64,000 nucleotides of DNA from Ecdyonurus torrentis (lineage: Eukaryota > Arthropoda > Insecta > Ephemeroptera > Heptageniidae), in contig OX439134.1 of the NCBI GenBank assembly GCA_949318235.1, positions 28,156,459 to 28,220,458 on the forward strand. The letters run 5' to 3'. Position 1 is the stretch's first letter, and each line of letters starts with the position of its first letter. Shown here piece after piece: positions 55,023-64,000 of this stretch. Both the position numbers and the translations under genes were made by a program. Below the pieces are notes generated by a model, which worked only from the letters and a program-made list of their open reading frames with translations, was not told the DNA's origin and ran no database searches.

Positions 55023-55571
55023 AGGCACCAAGGCTTGATACGATTTTTAAACTTTAGACCCACTTTTACGTATTTCAATCCAAATATTTATGACCATTCA
55101 GCATTAGCCTAAAAAATATATTGTTATTAATTATTATGCACAGTCCAATAGAAAAATGGAGCTAAAATTGAATAATCATTATAAAAAAGCTGAAATAAAA
55201 AAGATTAAAAAAAAAATGATAAGATTTTACTGTATTTTCATGTTAGAAAATGTTGAAAGTAATTATAATAATAAAAAAAATAGTGCAGCTATTTTATACT
55301 CTTCCAAGCATTTAAAAAATTAACAAATCCCCCATTTCTTTTTAATTGTACCCATAATTCTGTTTAATACTTAAAAAAATAAAATAAAATAAAAATATTT
55401 GACTGAAATTGTAATAGAAATAATTTTACTAAACTATAAATTGGATAAATTTAATAATTGAAAAACAAATAATAATACTTGCATGTTAAAAATTGAAATA
55501 ATTGAATCTGAAAAATTGTAAAGATTTAATTACTTGCACGTAATTAGTAAATAATAATTATAAACTTAGAT

Positions 55572-55914
55572 TTAAGGGAGTAGGGTACCGACGTCAGCCA
55601 TTAGACTTAAAATTTTCTCGTCAAAAAAATCTGAAATTTTGCACAATGATACTTCAGCTTGAGACAATTTCAAATATATAAAAAATTTGGGGGGGTCACC
55701 GTGCAAATTAATTTTATATGATTTTTTAAAATTTTAGGCCCATAAGGCCCAATATTAATTTCATTAATTTTTTCTTTTTTTTTTTTCGGGACGGTCAAAC
55801 ATCATGAAATTTTTATCACAGCTAGGTGTGACCCTTAGCTACACAATGACACCAAATTTAGACCCAAAATACTTCTAGTTTTTGAGATATAAGGTCGGTA
55901 CCCTACTCCTTTAA
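55572..55914. mobile_element. TTAA-bounded MITE, family 1 (copy 3)
   Basis: Ends 'TTAAGGGAGTAGGGTACCGA' and 'TCGGTACCCTACTCCTTTAA'. Very similar to copies 1 and 2. Confidence 0.85.
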
Positions 55915-56159
55915 TTTTTAAAACTAAACTGATTTAGCAGTCAGTTATTTGGGATATTTTTAATTTCCCATTATAACCCTAATAAAAATTAAATTGGCAT
56001 ATCTTAATATAAAATATATTATATACACTGAAAGAGTCAAATAATTTTATACTGTTGAAATTCCAAACATAATTTTCTTGTTAATATTTAGCAGTTAAAA
56101 ATACGGTGCAAATTTTTAAATGTTAAAAATTAAACTAACCATAACAGTACAGTAATATT

Positions 56160-56326
56160 ATTGACTGATAAAGGAACAACTGTTTTGAAACCAACTTCAA
56201 GCAATTTCGCTCATATCCGCTTCCGTTTGGACTTACTGCGTATGCGTAGTAGGAGAAACGGAAGCGGATATTACCAAAATCGCTTATAGTCAGCCTCAAA
56301 ACCGTTGTTCCTTTACTAGTCAATCA
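56160..56326. mobile_element. Palindromic MITE, about 167 bp
   Basis: 'TTGACTGATAAAGGAACAAC' inverts as 'GTTGTTCCTTTACTAGTCAA'. The inner arm 'ATATCCGCTTCCGTTT' pairs with 'AAACGGAAGCGGATAT'. Confidence 0.8.
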
Positions 56327-56895
56327 TTTATCTTATTCGTGCAAATTAAATAAATTAAATCTTTGTGTTTTTTTTAATCATAAATTAAATAGAAAAGTAT
56401 GTAAATGTTGAATGTTTATGTTAAATGTACCAAAATAATTATCAGCAAAGTGTTTTTTGAACATAATATTTTTAAATGTGAAAATAATTAGTTGTAATAT
56501 TGAATATTTATGTGATTTTATATTATTTTATAAATATTATTAATGTAGTAAAAGCTTTGTAACTTTTAATTTTTCTTAAGAATCTCAAAGAGACATTTTT
56601 AACAATATTGAGATTATAATACAATATGCATTGTTGTCATTTTTTAAATTGATAAAATAGCAAAATGAACTCAAAATAATAGACTTTTTCCGCACAAATA
56701 ATATTTCTTTTTGTAATAATAATATCAATTAAGAGACGATTAAAATTTTTAAATTAAATAGTGTGTCTGATAATTTAAGTTTTTTTAATTAATATTTGAA
56801 ATATTTAAAGGATCCTGTGCTAAAATAAAATCATTGATAAATTAGAAAATGTGATCTTTATAGATATACATATATATTTGTTAACCTTCCTGTAG

Positions 56896-57025
56896 CCTCA
56901 CAAACTGGGGATAGAACTTGTAACGTAAGCAACCAGCTTTACAATTTCTATTGTAGGCCGGGGCTTTGTGACATCGTGAAGTCCAAAAGTTGCGTACGCT
57001 ATAATTTTAACCCAAGTTTGTGAGG
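56896..57025. mobile_element. Palindromic element, about 130 bp
   Basis: 'CCTCACAAACTGGGG' and 'CCCAAGTTTGTGAGG' are near-perfect inverted ends. Confidence 0.6.
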
Positions 57026-57558
57026 GACATGATAGGCATATGTATGATAGTCCTATCTCATGATTTATATGTTCTCTTTAACATTCATATATTTCATAAA
57101 AATACTCTAATAACAAAATTACATTTTTTTTTTAATTAGTAATCAAAATGGCTTTTACGTTAAAAAAGAAAGATTTTTTTCTGTAATAATTACAAAATCC
57201 ATATTCAAATCTGTTTCAAGGTATTTTTTATCAATTCAATTTAGCTACTGTAATTAAAAATTGATTAATCGTCTCATAATTTCAAAAACTATTAAAAATT
57301 ACATAATATTGGCTCCAAAAAGATTGTACAAATTATCTTTTAAGATATTAAATAATCAGGCATATAAATTTGTTTCGTATTCCTGTACTATATCACCAAG
57401 TTCCATGTTGTAATATTTACAGAAATTGCTACAGTATATTAATGTATTTTTAACAAACAAAAGAAAAAAAAACGAGGTGTTATTTAATTATTATCAAAGT
57501 GCTATTTTTTAAAAAATAAAATAATAATAATTAAGGCAGCTTTCTTTTATACAGTATA

Positions 57559-57723
57559 TCGAGGGTGCTCCGCTATAATGTCCTAAGTCCACTTGACCTT
57601 GAAAAATAAAAAATCGTCGGATCAACCCCAAATTTTGGATTTATCCATTTCAGGTCATTTGCAGCAAAAAATATTTTTCAAGGTCAAATGGACTTAGGAC
57701 ATTATAGCGGAGCACCCTCGATA
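57559..57723. mobile_element. Palindromic MITE, family 7 (copy 2)
   Basis: 'TATCGAGGGTGCTCCGCTAT' and its exact inverse form arms of over 30 bp. The interior 'CACTTGACCTTGAAAAATA' is shared with 47807. Confidence 0.85.
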
Positions 57724-57944
57724 TATATATTTATATATTTTACCAAAAATATTATTATTATTATTTTCTTTATTATTGTATGTTTTTGTGTAGTGCCATC
57801 TTACTATTGTAAAAATAAAATTAATGTTTTATATTTTATTTATTATATTATAAAAAATTCAAAGCAATAATATTATGATGTACATTTTTATTCATTTTAT
57901 TAAGGTGGTGTATAAGATGTACACACAGGTACTGGGCAGGTGAG

Positions 57945-58237
57945 TTAAAGGCGTAGAACACCTTGAACAAAAAAGTTGTGTAATATCCTAACAAACCTGA
58001 AAATCAAAGTTTATTTGGCCGGAGTCATTGATTTCTAATTTATTTTCCATTCACCACATCGGGCACTGACGTCTCAGCTCGCTTGTTTTACGCGTGTGTG
58101 GACGTCAGTGCCCGCTCGCGTCATTTTGTGAAAGGAAAATCAATTATAAATCAATGACTCAAGCCAAATCAACATTGATATTTAGGTATGTTAGGATATT
58201 AGACATGTTTTTTGTTCAACGTGTTCTACGCCTTTAA
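57945..58237. mobile_element. TTAA-bounded foldback MITE, family 5 (copy 2)
   Basis: 'TTAAAGGCGTAGAACACCTT' at the left, 'GTGTTCTACGCCTTTAA' at the right. The arms carry 'GGCCGGAGTCATTGATTTCT'. The loop differs from copy 1 ('GGGCACTGACGTC' inverted against 'GACGTCAGTGCCC'). Confidence 0.87.
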
Positions 58238-58555
58238 GTCTCCCTCTATTCATGTTCCACTACCACCAAAAAAAAAAAAAAAATGGTATATTTGAATCTA
58301 ATTGGCTGAGGTTTCCACACCGGCTTACTGATTGGCTGGTGGTTTAACTCTCACGTTATTGCATGATATGAAGAAATTTACCCTCTGGGCTCTGGTATCT
58401 CATAAAGTATTCACCATATCGCGATGAAAATTTCAGTGTCAATTAAAATTAGCTCAAACTATAATGTATACCAAATGTTATTGTGTTCTATGGTTTGGGA
58501 AAAATGTTTACTTTAACACAGGATAAGATAGGAGTTTTCAAATCTCCCACAGTCC

Positions 58556-58719
58556 TACAGTCTGTGCCACCTAAGGATGTGACTAATAAGAAAGCGCCGA
58601 AAAACTCACCATTTAGTTAACATTACCCCACCTCCTAGCGACCTTGAGCGCTTGAGCGTCTATTGGCTCGTGGCTCGATTTCGATTAATCGCAAACACCC
58701 GTAGGTGGCACGGACTGTA
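58556..58719. mobile_element. TA-flanked MITE, 164 bp
   Basis: 'TACAGTCTGTGCCACCTA' and 'TAGGTGGCACGGACTGTA' form inverted ends with TA. The interior is GC-richer than its surroundings. Confidence 0.78.
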
Positions 58720-59859
58720 TGTTATTTTTTATTCAGCTTTGCACATTTAAGACTCACTGACGTTTTAATTGCCATATGACAAACACTTTTTGAGGTATTT
58801 ACTGTTGAAATAAGCCCTTAATACAATGATTTTTTTTTCTCTCTCTCTCTCTCTTTCCTTCAATTTTTCCCCACTTGTGCATAAATGGAAATTGATTAAA
58901 ATTGTTTAGTACTAATTAAATAATAATAAAATGAATTAGTATACCTAAAGTGTTAGTTTATGCTATGAAATAAAATTGTAAACATAAAAATTTGTCATTA
59001 CAAAAAATTTTGCTGTGAAATATTTTTTAATGTAGAAATTTCATGTTTTTAATTTTATTTTATTTTGTAAACTCTTGTAAGCACTTTTAATCACTTCCAC
59101 TTATAAAAAAGTCATTCTTGTTGCGAATTCTATTTTTAATAAAATAATAATAAATGCCATCTTTTTAAAACTTGTACTATTTTTATTTGCTAATTTATTT
59201 GTATTATTATGTTGTGATTTTTTTATATAAAATATATAAAATAAATCAATTTATTAAGTAAAAATTACTTATTTTAATGTATGTATAACATGTGTATTGT
59301 ATATACAAAAAAATTAATATAAATAATAATAAAGGAAAAAAAAAAGGAAACATTTTTTGTATAAATTTAATAAATGTTAAAAAAAGAAGAATGGAAAAAA
59401 TCTTTTGTAATAAACGTAAATGTGTGATTTTGTAAATAAATAATTTGAAAAAAATAATAATAAACATTATGCATATGAGAAACCAAAATTTGGACGTTTC
59501 ATTATTTCTATTACCATATTACCTATATGGATATATAAGAGGGAAACAAAAAATATAAGAATTATACTTTATTGCATAATAAATAACGTTATTCTGTAAC
59601 AACTATTAAAATCCCCTTTTCTCTTAAAATTGGGATACATCAATAGTTGCAAATTAAATTCATTAAAATGCAAATAATTACGTTAAAAACGGCAAAACGG
59701 CACGTTGCATTTCTTAAAACCGTTTTAAAATGTTCCTTACACATTTTCCAAGCAAGAATAAAGCAAATTTACAAAAGTAGAGAATTTTATTTTTCTAACA
59801 TTTTGAAGGCTTATTATCTCCCTTGTTTTCTCTTCCAGGAATGTTTCAAGAGCATTTCT

Positions 59860-59935
59860 GTGATGAGCAGATCAAGGGCTTTCCAACGATGTGCAATTTA
59901 TTAGGCTTCGCGTCCGAAAGTTTCAAGGTTTCAAG

Positions 59936-59971
<36 letters not shown>

Positions 59972-60072
59972 TTTTTTTTTTTTTTTTTTTTTTTGCTTTA
60001 GAATTTTTTTTGTCAAGAAACTCATCGGCATGCACATTGTTTGAAAGCCCTTGAACTGCTCATTACAAAACT
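59860..60072. mobile_element. Palindrome with (TGT)n/poly(T) centre
   Basis: 'GATGAGCAGATCAAGGGCTT' pairs with 'AAGCCCTTGAACTGCTCATT'. The loop contains about 35 bp of TGT and 25 Ts. Confidence 0.65.
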
Positions 60073-60635
60073 TGCCTTAAATCTTCAATACACCCCTGGG
60101 TTAAAAAGTTATAAATGAAAAACAATTTTTGTGAAAATTTGATTAAATCGATTTAGACATGTTTTCTTACTAATTAGGGTCCGTAGAGTACGAATCTGAG
60201 GTCCGATTTTGATTTACGTCCTTATTTCTCATTTTATAAGGACTTGAATATGATGTATCCTGGAAGGTTTTATACTCTCAGTACATTAATGCACGAAAAG
60301 TTGCCTGAATTATAGGGGCTAAAGTATATATTTTAGATTTAGATAGTTGTTTTTTTCTATTATTAGTGAAGTAAATTGATGTTGAAAGTAAAGTTGGTCC
60401 AAATTGATGAGTCCTATCTAGCCGAATTCAACATCAAACGTCATTTTACTTCATATATATCGCACAATGTGACACGAAAGCTAATTTAATAACCCTTTTA
60501 TCACGTGTCAAAATAGGTGTTATTAAATTACACTCACATGTAAACATAAATTATTTAATTGTATAATATATTGTATACATTACAATATGTGAAAATAAAG
60601 TTTCAACACAATATATTTTTATTAAAGTCAATATT

Positions 60636-61797
60636 TCACGAACAGATATAATAATTTTCTATTACTGAGCAGAAGTCATCGTTCCATAGTCTCTCTCGTG
60701 GCACCATACACACACAATCCTCTCCCATGCCTCCTCCAACGTTATTCGGTTCTCCAGGTCGCCAGAAACTAAAGTTCAAGGGCACGCTATTGCTTGCCCA
60801 TACAAAGTTACCCTCCTTACCCAAGTCATTAGCTCCAATCCAGTAGTCCCTTCCCGTACCGTATTCTGCACATCAAGAACAAAATTATTTGGTATTAATT
60901 GTTTGCAGGTTCTTAATAAATTATCGGCTTCAAAGTGCTAAAATTGCCTTATTAAAGTGAATAATTTTTCTTATAATAATATCATTAAAATACTTTTTTT
61001 TTTTTTTTACAAAGCATTTAGGTTTAAGGCGGTGGGGGACCGACTTGGACCGGAAATCGCTAAAAGAAGAACTATATTTTCCCAATAATTTTTTGTACAT
61101 GATTAAATTCTAATGAAACAAACACTATAATTTTTAAATAAAATCAATTTAATTTAAAATATATTTTTTTTACACCAAAAAAATTTTTAATTATATTTTT
61201 AATTGTAAAAAAGTTTCTAATTTGACTAAAATTTCCCGCTCAAATTTAAATTTCCACATTTACATGTTATCTTTAAATTGTAATAACTTAAATATTTGCT
61301 CGTGTTTTCACATGTTTGACATAACTAAATTTTTAAGTAACATTTCTTCTTTACTTTGTGTTATTATTATTATTCGCAACCGTCCTAGTTTGCGAGATAT
61401 CAGTCGGTCACCTACCCCCTTAAAGTTATAAATATAATTATTAATTTGACTTTTATCCTTTGGAATTATAGTTTAGGGGCGTAGCGTATGCAGGGGGTCA
61501 GTACTCCCTTCCCTTACCATCAGGCCATAAAAAAAGGAGGAGAGTGTTCTCGTTCTCCCATGTTTACTATAATATACTGCGTCATAAAATCCTGGCTCAG
61601 TAAAAAAAAAAAAAAAAAAGTTGTGAAGCAATGATACAATAAAACTCTTACTTTCAATTATATAGTCCAGCACAATATTATATTCCTCCATAGATGCAGG
61701 ACTGAACATATCCATCGATTTAGCACGACATTTCTCACGTGCCGCAAACCAATTTAATTTCTGTAATAAAAATTGGTAAAAAATATAAGTCTATGTA

Positions 61798-61865
<68 letters not shown>

Positions 61866-62349
61866 CAAAATTAGAAAGAATAAGATGATTTTAAGTTTAA
61901 CTAGATATACCCACTGCATTTTCACTCGTAATTATATAAAAAAAATTAAAGTTAGATTTCATATTTAATTTAGCAATAACTTCAATGTTACACTTATACC
62001 TTATGCTAAATTTATTAATTGATTTCTGTGATTAAAAAAATAATCTTAAAAAAATAGGGTACATCTAAATATGGAACCATCTACTTTCTAGTTTTTCAGT
62101 GGGCTATACATATAAATAAAAGAATTTACATAAAATGAGAGAAAACACCAAACCTCATTGTTTCCAATAACGTAACGTAAATCTCCTATTTGCTCCGTGC
62201 CTGGAATATAACAAATAAAATAAACAAATATAATAGAGTGCTGTATTACATGTATAAATTAGTAAATATTATAATAGTTATACGTTAGGAAATAAAATAT
62301 CTACCTTGAATAATTGGGTATCTTAAAACTGTCAATGCAGGAGTAGTAA
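60636..62349 (-). CDS. C-type lectin domain, four 3' exons
   Basis: Exons on the minus strand: 62349-62305, 62200-62154, 61760-61652 and 60865-60636, with matching phases and a terminal TGA (about 142 residues). 'NWFAAREKCRAKSMDM' gives the first Cys, then 'DYWIGANDLG'. An 'EPN' calcium/mannose-type motif lies in 'FWRPGEPNN'. 'GEDCVCM', 'LWNDDFC' (the WND calcium site) and 'YYICS' complete a canonical CTLD, so sugar binding is plausible. The domain is whole, but no signal-peptide exon lies between 62349 and the protease stop at 62635. Either the 5' exon is off-window or these exons belong to the protease locus. Introns hold a TA microsatellite and a family 1 MITE. Confidence 0.88.
61024..61423. 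mobile_element. TTAA-bounded MITE, family 1 relative (copy 4)
   Basis: 'TTAAGGCGGTGGGGGACCGA' and 'GTCGGTCACCTACCCCCTTAA' are divergent versions of family 1 ends; the interior is different. It lies in the lectin intron. Confidence 0.75.
61806..61862. repeat. (TA)n microsatellite
   Basis: About 56 bp of TA in the lectin intron, preceded by a short TG run. Confidence 0.95.
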
Positions 62350-62523
62350 CTGAAAATGAATAAATTATATAGAGATGTTATAAAATTTTATTGATTGATT
62401 AATTATTGATTATTAAGTTAAAAATCATTAATTTTAAATTAGAAAACAGGTTTATACAATGCAAAATAAAATATATGAATGTATACATTTTTTTAGTTAA
62501 AAAAAAAAAAAAAAAAAAAACGA

Positions 62524-62628
62524 ATAAGTGAATGGAAAATAAATTAGAAATCAATTATTCTGGCCTAACCCCGTTGATATTTAGGGATGTTTGGATGTCA
62601 AGTTTTTTGTTCAAGTTGTTCTACGCAG
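62524..62628. mobile_element. Half copy of family 5 MITE
   Basis: One arm only ('GAATGGAAAATAAATTAGAA' through 'TTGTTCTACGC'), ending within 10 bp of the protease stop codon. It probably supplies part of that gene's 3' UTR. Confidence 0.75.
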
Positions 62629-62634
62629 CGAATA

Positions 62635-63222
62635 CTAACAATTAACTTGTCCTACGCCGATGGTTCTGTACAGCCAAGGTATGTACTTGTAAACATCAGT
62701 CATGACGGCAAACTGATGCAGATTGCAGCCTCCAGTGTTATGGTTCTTGAGAGATTTACTGATCACTCCACGTAACGCCCAACGGTTCTCGCGAAGAACA
62801 AATAAACCTCCTCCACTGTCTCCTGAGCATGTGCCTGATCCTGGAAACAGTTTTATATTATGTTAGGGCTAATTATTACGCAAATAGAAAAAAAAAAGCA
62901 AATAATTAAAAAAAAAATGTTTTTATATATTTCATTAATATGTAGGTACTGTTGCTGTATATACTATAATTAAAATACTGTTCAAAAATAAGTGCTTTCG
63001 AGAATTAAAAACCCATTCTATTTTAAGACGAGCAATAAAATAAACCATTAACCTTATAATTGGTTTGCAAGAAAATAATAAATATTATAAAAAAAAAAAT
63101 TACAATTTTCGTTACAAACTTTCTTAAAACAGAAGAAATAAAGCCAATACTACTTTTTTTATGGCTTTTTTTTTAAAATATAAAGAGTATTATAACCTGC
63201 ATAATATTAATTATTTTTAATT

Positions 63223-63255
<33 letters not shown>

Positions 63256-63764
63256 AATTATTTGTATAAGTGTGTGTGTGTGTTATGCTGTTATGTGCAT
63301 ATATGCAGGGTCGGACTGGCAATCAAGGGGCCTCGTCCGCAAAAGAGGTGTAACACCCTCTTTAGGGGCCACAAAGTGGGCGTAACACCCAAGTTACGCC
63401 CCTTTTTGGGCCTTAGGGGCCTCCAAACAGGGGGGGCCACGTCCGCAATTGCGGACTTGCACTTATGGCCAGTCCGAGCCTGCATATATGTGTATAATAT
63501 ATTGTATGCAATTGTTAATGTATCACTCACTTAAATTGTAATGAAATAAAAATTACACTAACTATTTCAAATTAACTGAAAATACTTCTTACCGTCTCTC
63601 TTGCCGGCACAGATAGTTCTGTCAGTAACAATACCACTCGTTCTGAAGACCTCCAGACTTTGCAGACATACGTCATTGGTGACCACGGGCATGCGCACTG
63701 TGCGGGGGACCTCTGAGAGCGTAGCTTCACTATCCTGGTCATCTGTAGCGCCCCAGCCAACAAC
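62635..63764 (-). CDS. Chymotrypsin-fold serine protease, C-terminal half
   Basis: Minus-strand exons 63764-63593 (phase 0 in, 1 out) and 62840-62635 (phase 1 in, TAG stop) give 125 residues; the His and Asp catalytic exons lie beyond the right edge. 'VVGWGATDD' begins the C-terminal barrel. 'TICAGKRDGSGTCSGDSGGG' carries the catalytic Ser, and 'FAVMTDVYKYIPWL' is the C-terminal helix. Six residues before the Ser, where trypsins have Asp189, there is Gly. The usual SWG at 214-216 is SKS. Specificity is therefore not trypsin-like, perhaps elastase-like or divergent. 'GDSGGG' replaces GDSGGP. Confidence 0.9.
63232..63255. repeat. (TA)n microsatellite in protease intron
   Basis: A short TA run followed at 63271-63283 by TG repeats. 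Confidence 0.85.
63306..63482. mobile_element. hAT-type MITE, 177 bp
   Basis: Terminal repeats 'CAGGGTCGGACTGGC' and 'GCCAGTCCGAGCCTG', flanked by an exact 8-bp duplication CATATATG (63298-63305 and 63483-63490), the hAT signature length. The interior is GC-rich and palindromic ('GGGCGTAACACC' against 'AAGTTACGCCC'). Confidence 0.88.
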
Positions 63765-64000
63765 CTTAAATCAAAGAAGTCAGTAAAAATAATAATAATT
63801 AGAGAGAACATATTTTTCAAAACATATTTTTTATTTTAAAAAATAGCACAGTTTTTCAGTATTACTTATTCAACTTTATTATTATTTTGTTAGGGTACTT
63901 GAAAGTATTACTATGTTTTTGTAATAACCGTAAAGACAAAGACAGCTATGCTATACGCAAGGTCCGGATATAATAAAGAAGTTGAACGCAGCAAAAAACT
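63765..64000 (-). other. Protease intron, cut by the window edge
   Basis: AT-rich sequence upstream of the acceptor 'TTTGATTTAAG'. No further exon is seen before 64000. Confidence 0.5.

Larger units (their letters stand above)
53930..60635. other. Ror 3' UTR/intergenic region, gene-free
   Basis: Between the Ror stop and the lectin gene I find no coding exon, only AT-rich DNA, homopolymers (a T41 run at about 54980-55020) and the mobile elements listed. Convergent genes on both sides imply polyadenylation sites here, but none can be singled out. Confidence 0.6.

Noticed and set aside
59839..59935. Possible extra 3' Ror exon after a 'CTCTTCCAG' acceptor with the right phase
   Set aside because: The sequence is one arm of a palindrome with a (TGT)n/poly(T) loop and encodes nothing resembling a ROR tail.

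Overview
The window is AT-rich, intron-rich, repeat-dense animal DNA. Codon-level similarity of the receptor kinase to arthropod ROR, together with the C-type lectin and serine protease exons, points to an arthropod, perhaps a crustacean. That taxonomic call is an inference. There are no tRNA, rRNA or CRISPR features.

Layout. (1) 1-7.0 kb: the right-hand part of a Maverick/Polinton (adintovirus-like) element. All genes read leftward: protein-primed family-B DNA polymerase, packaging ATPase, a pX-like small protein, a basic hypothetical protein and the start of the integrase, which runs off the left edge. The capsid genes and protease are not in view. The polymerase ORF is preceded by a good splice acceptor, and a TATA box plus a phase-compatible mini-exon lie on the same strand near 11.2-11.3 kb. 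(2) 7.0-12.5 kb: a 91-bp tandem array, a TTAA-type MITE, a three-exon rightward gene of unknown family (9713-11005) and a 210-bp tandem repeat. (3) 12.5-53.9 kb: a long Ror receptor tyrosine kinase gene on the + strand. I resolve 17 coding exons running Ig, Frizzled/CRD, kringle, membrane helix, kinase and Ser/Gln/Asn-rich tail, with all intron phases agreeing. An extra signal-peptide exon at 35389-35492 joins in phase downstream of the Ig exons, which predicts an Ig-less isoform. The first exon of the Ig form is not visible. (4) 53.9-60.6 kb: gene-free and full of MITEs. (5) 60.6-64 kb, minus strand: the C-terminal half of a chymotrypsin-fold protease and, 286 bp downstream, four exons of a C-type lectin domain.

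The Ror introns hold the most unusual material. At 39157-40893 is a small retroelement bounded by a perfect 15-bp target duplication. It has direct terminal repeats and a CCAAT/TATA promoter that feeds an apparently intact type-I hammerhead ribozyme; one terminal repeat is split by a LINE with its own 10-bp duplication. At 43371-47144 two Penelope-like (RT + GIY-YIG) copies lie head to head and were inserted as one unit with a 14-bp duplication. A 234-bp miniature of the same inverted arrangement, with its own 14-bp duplication, follows at 47369-47602. At least five TTAA-bounded MITE families and many other palindromic MITEs fill the rest.
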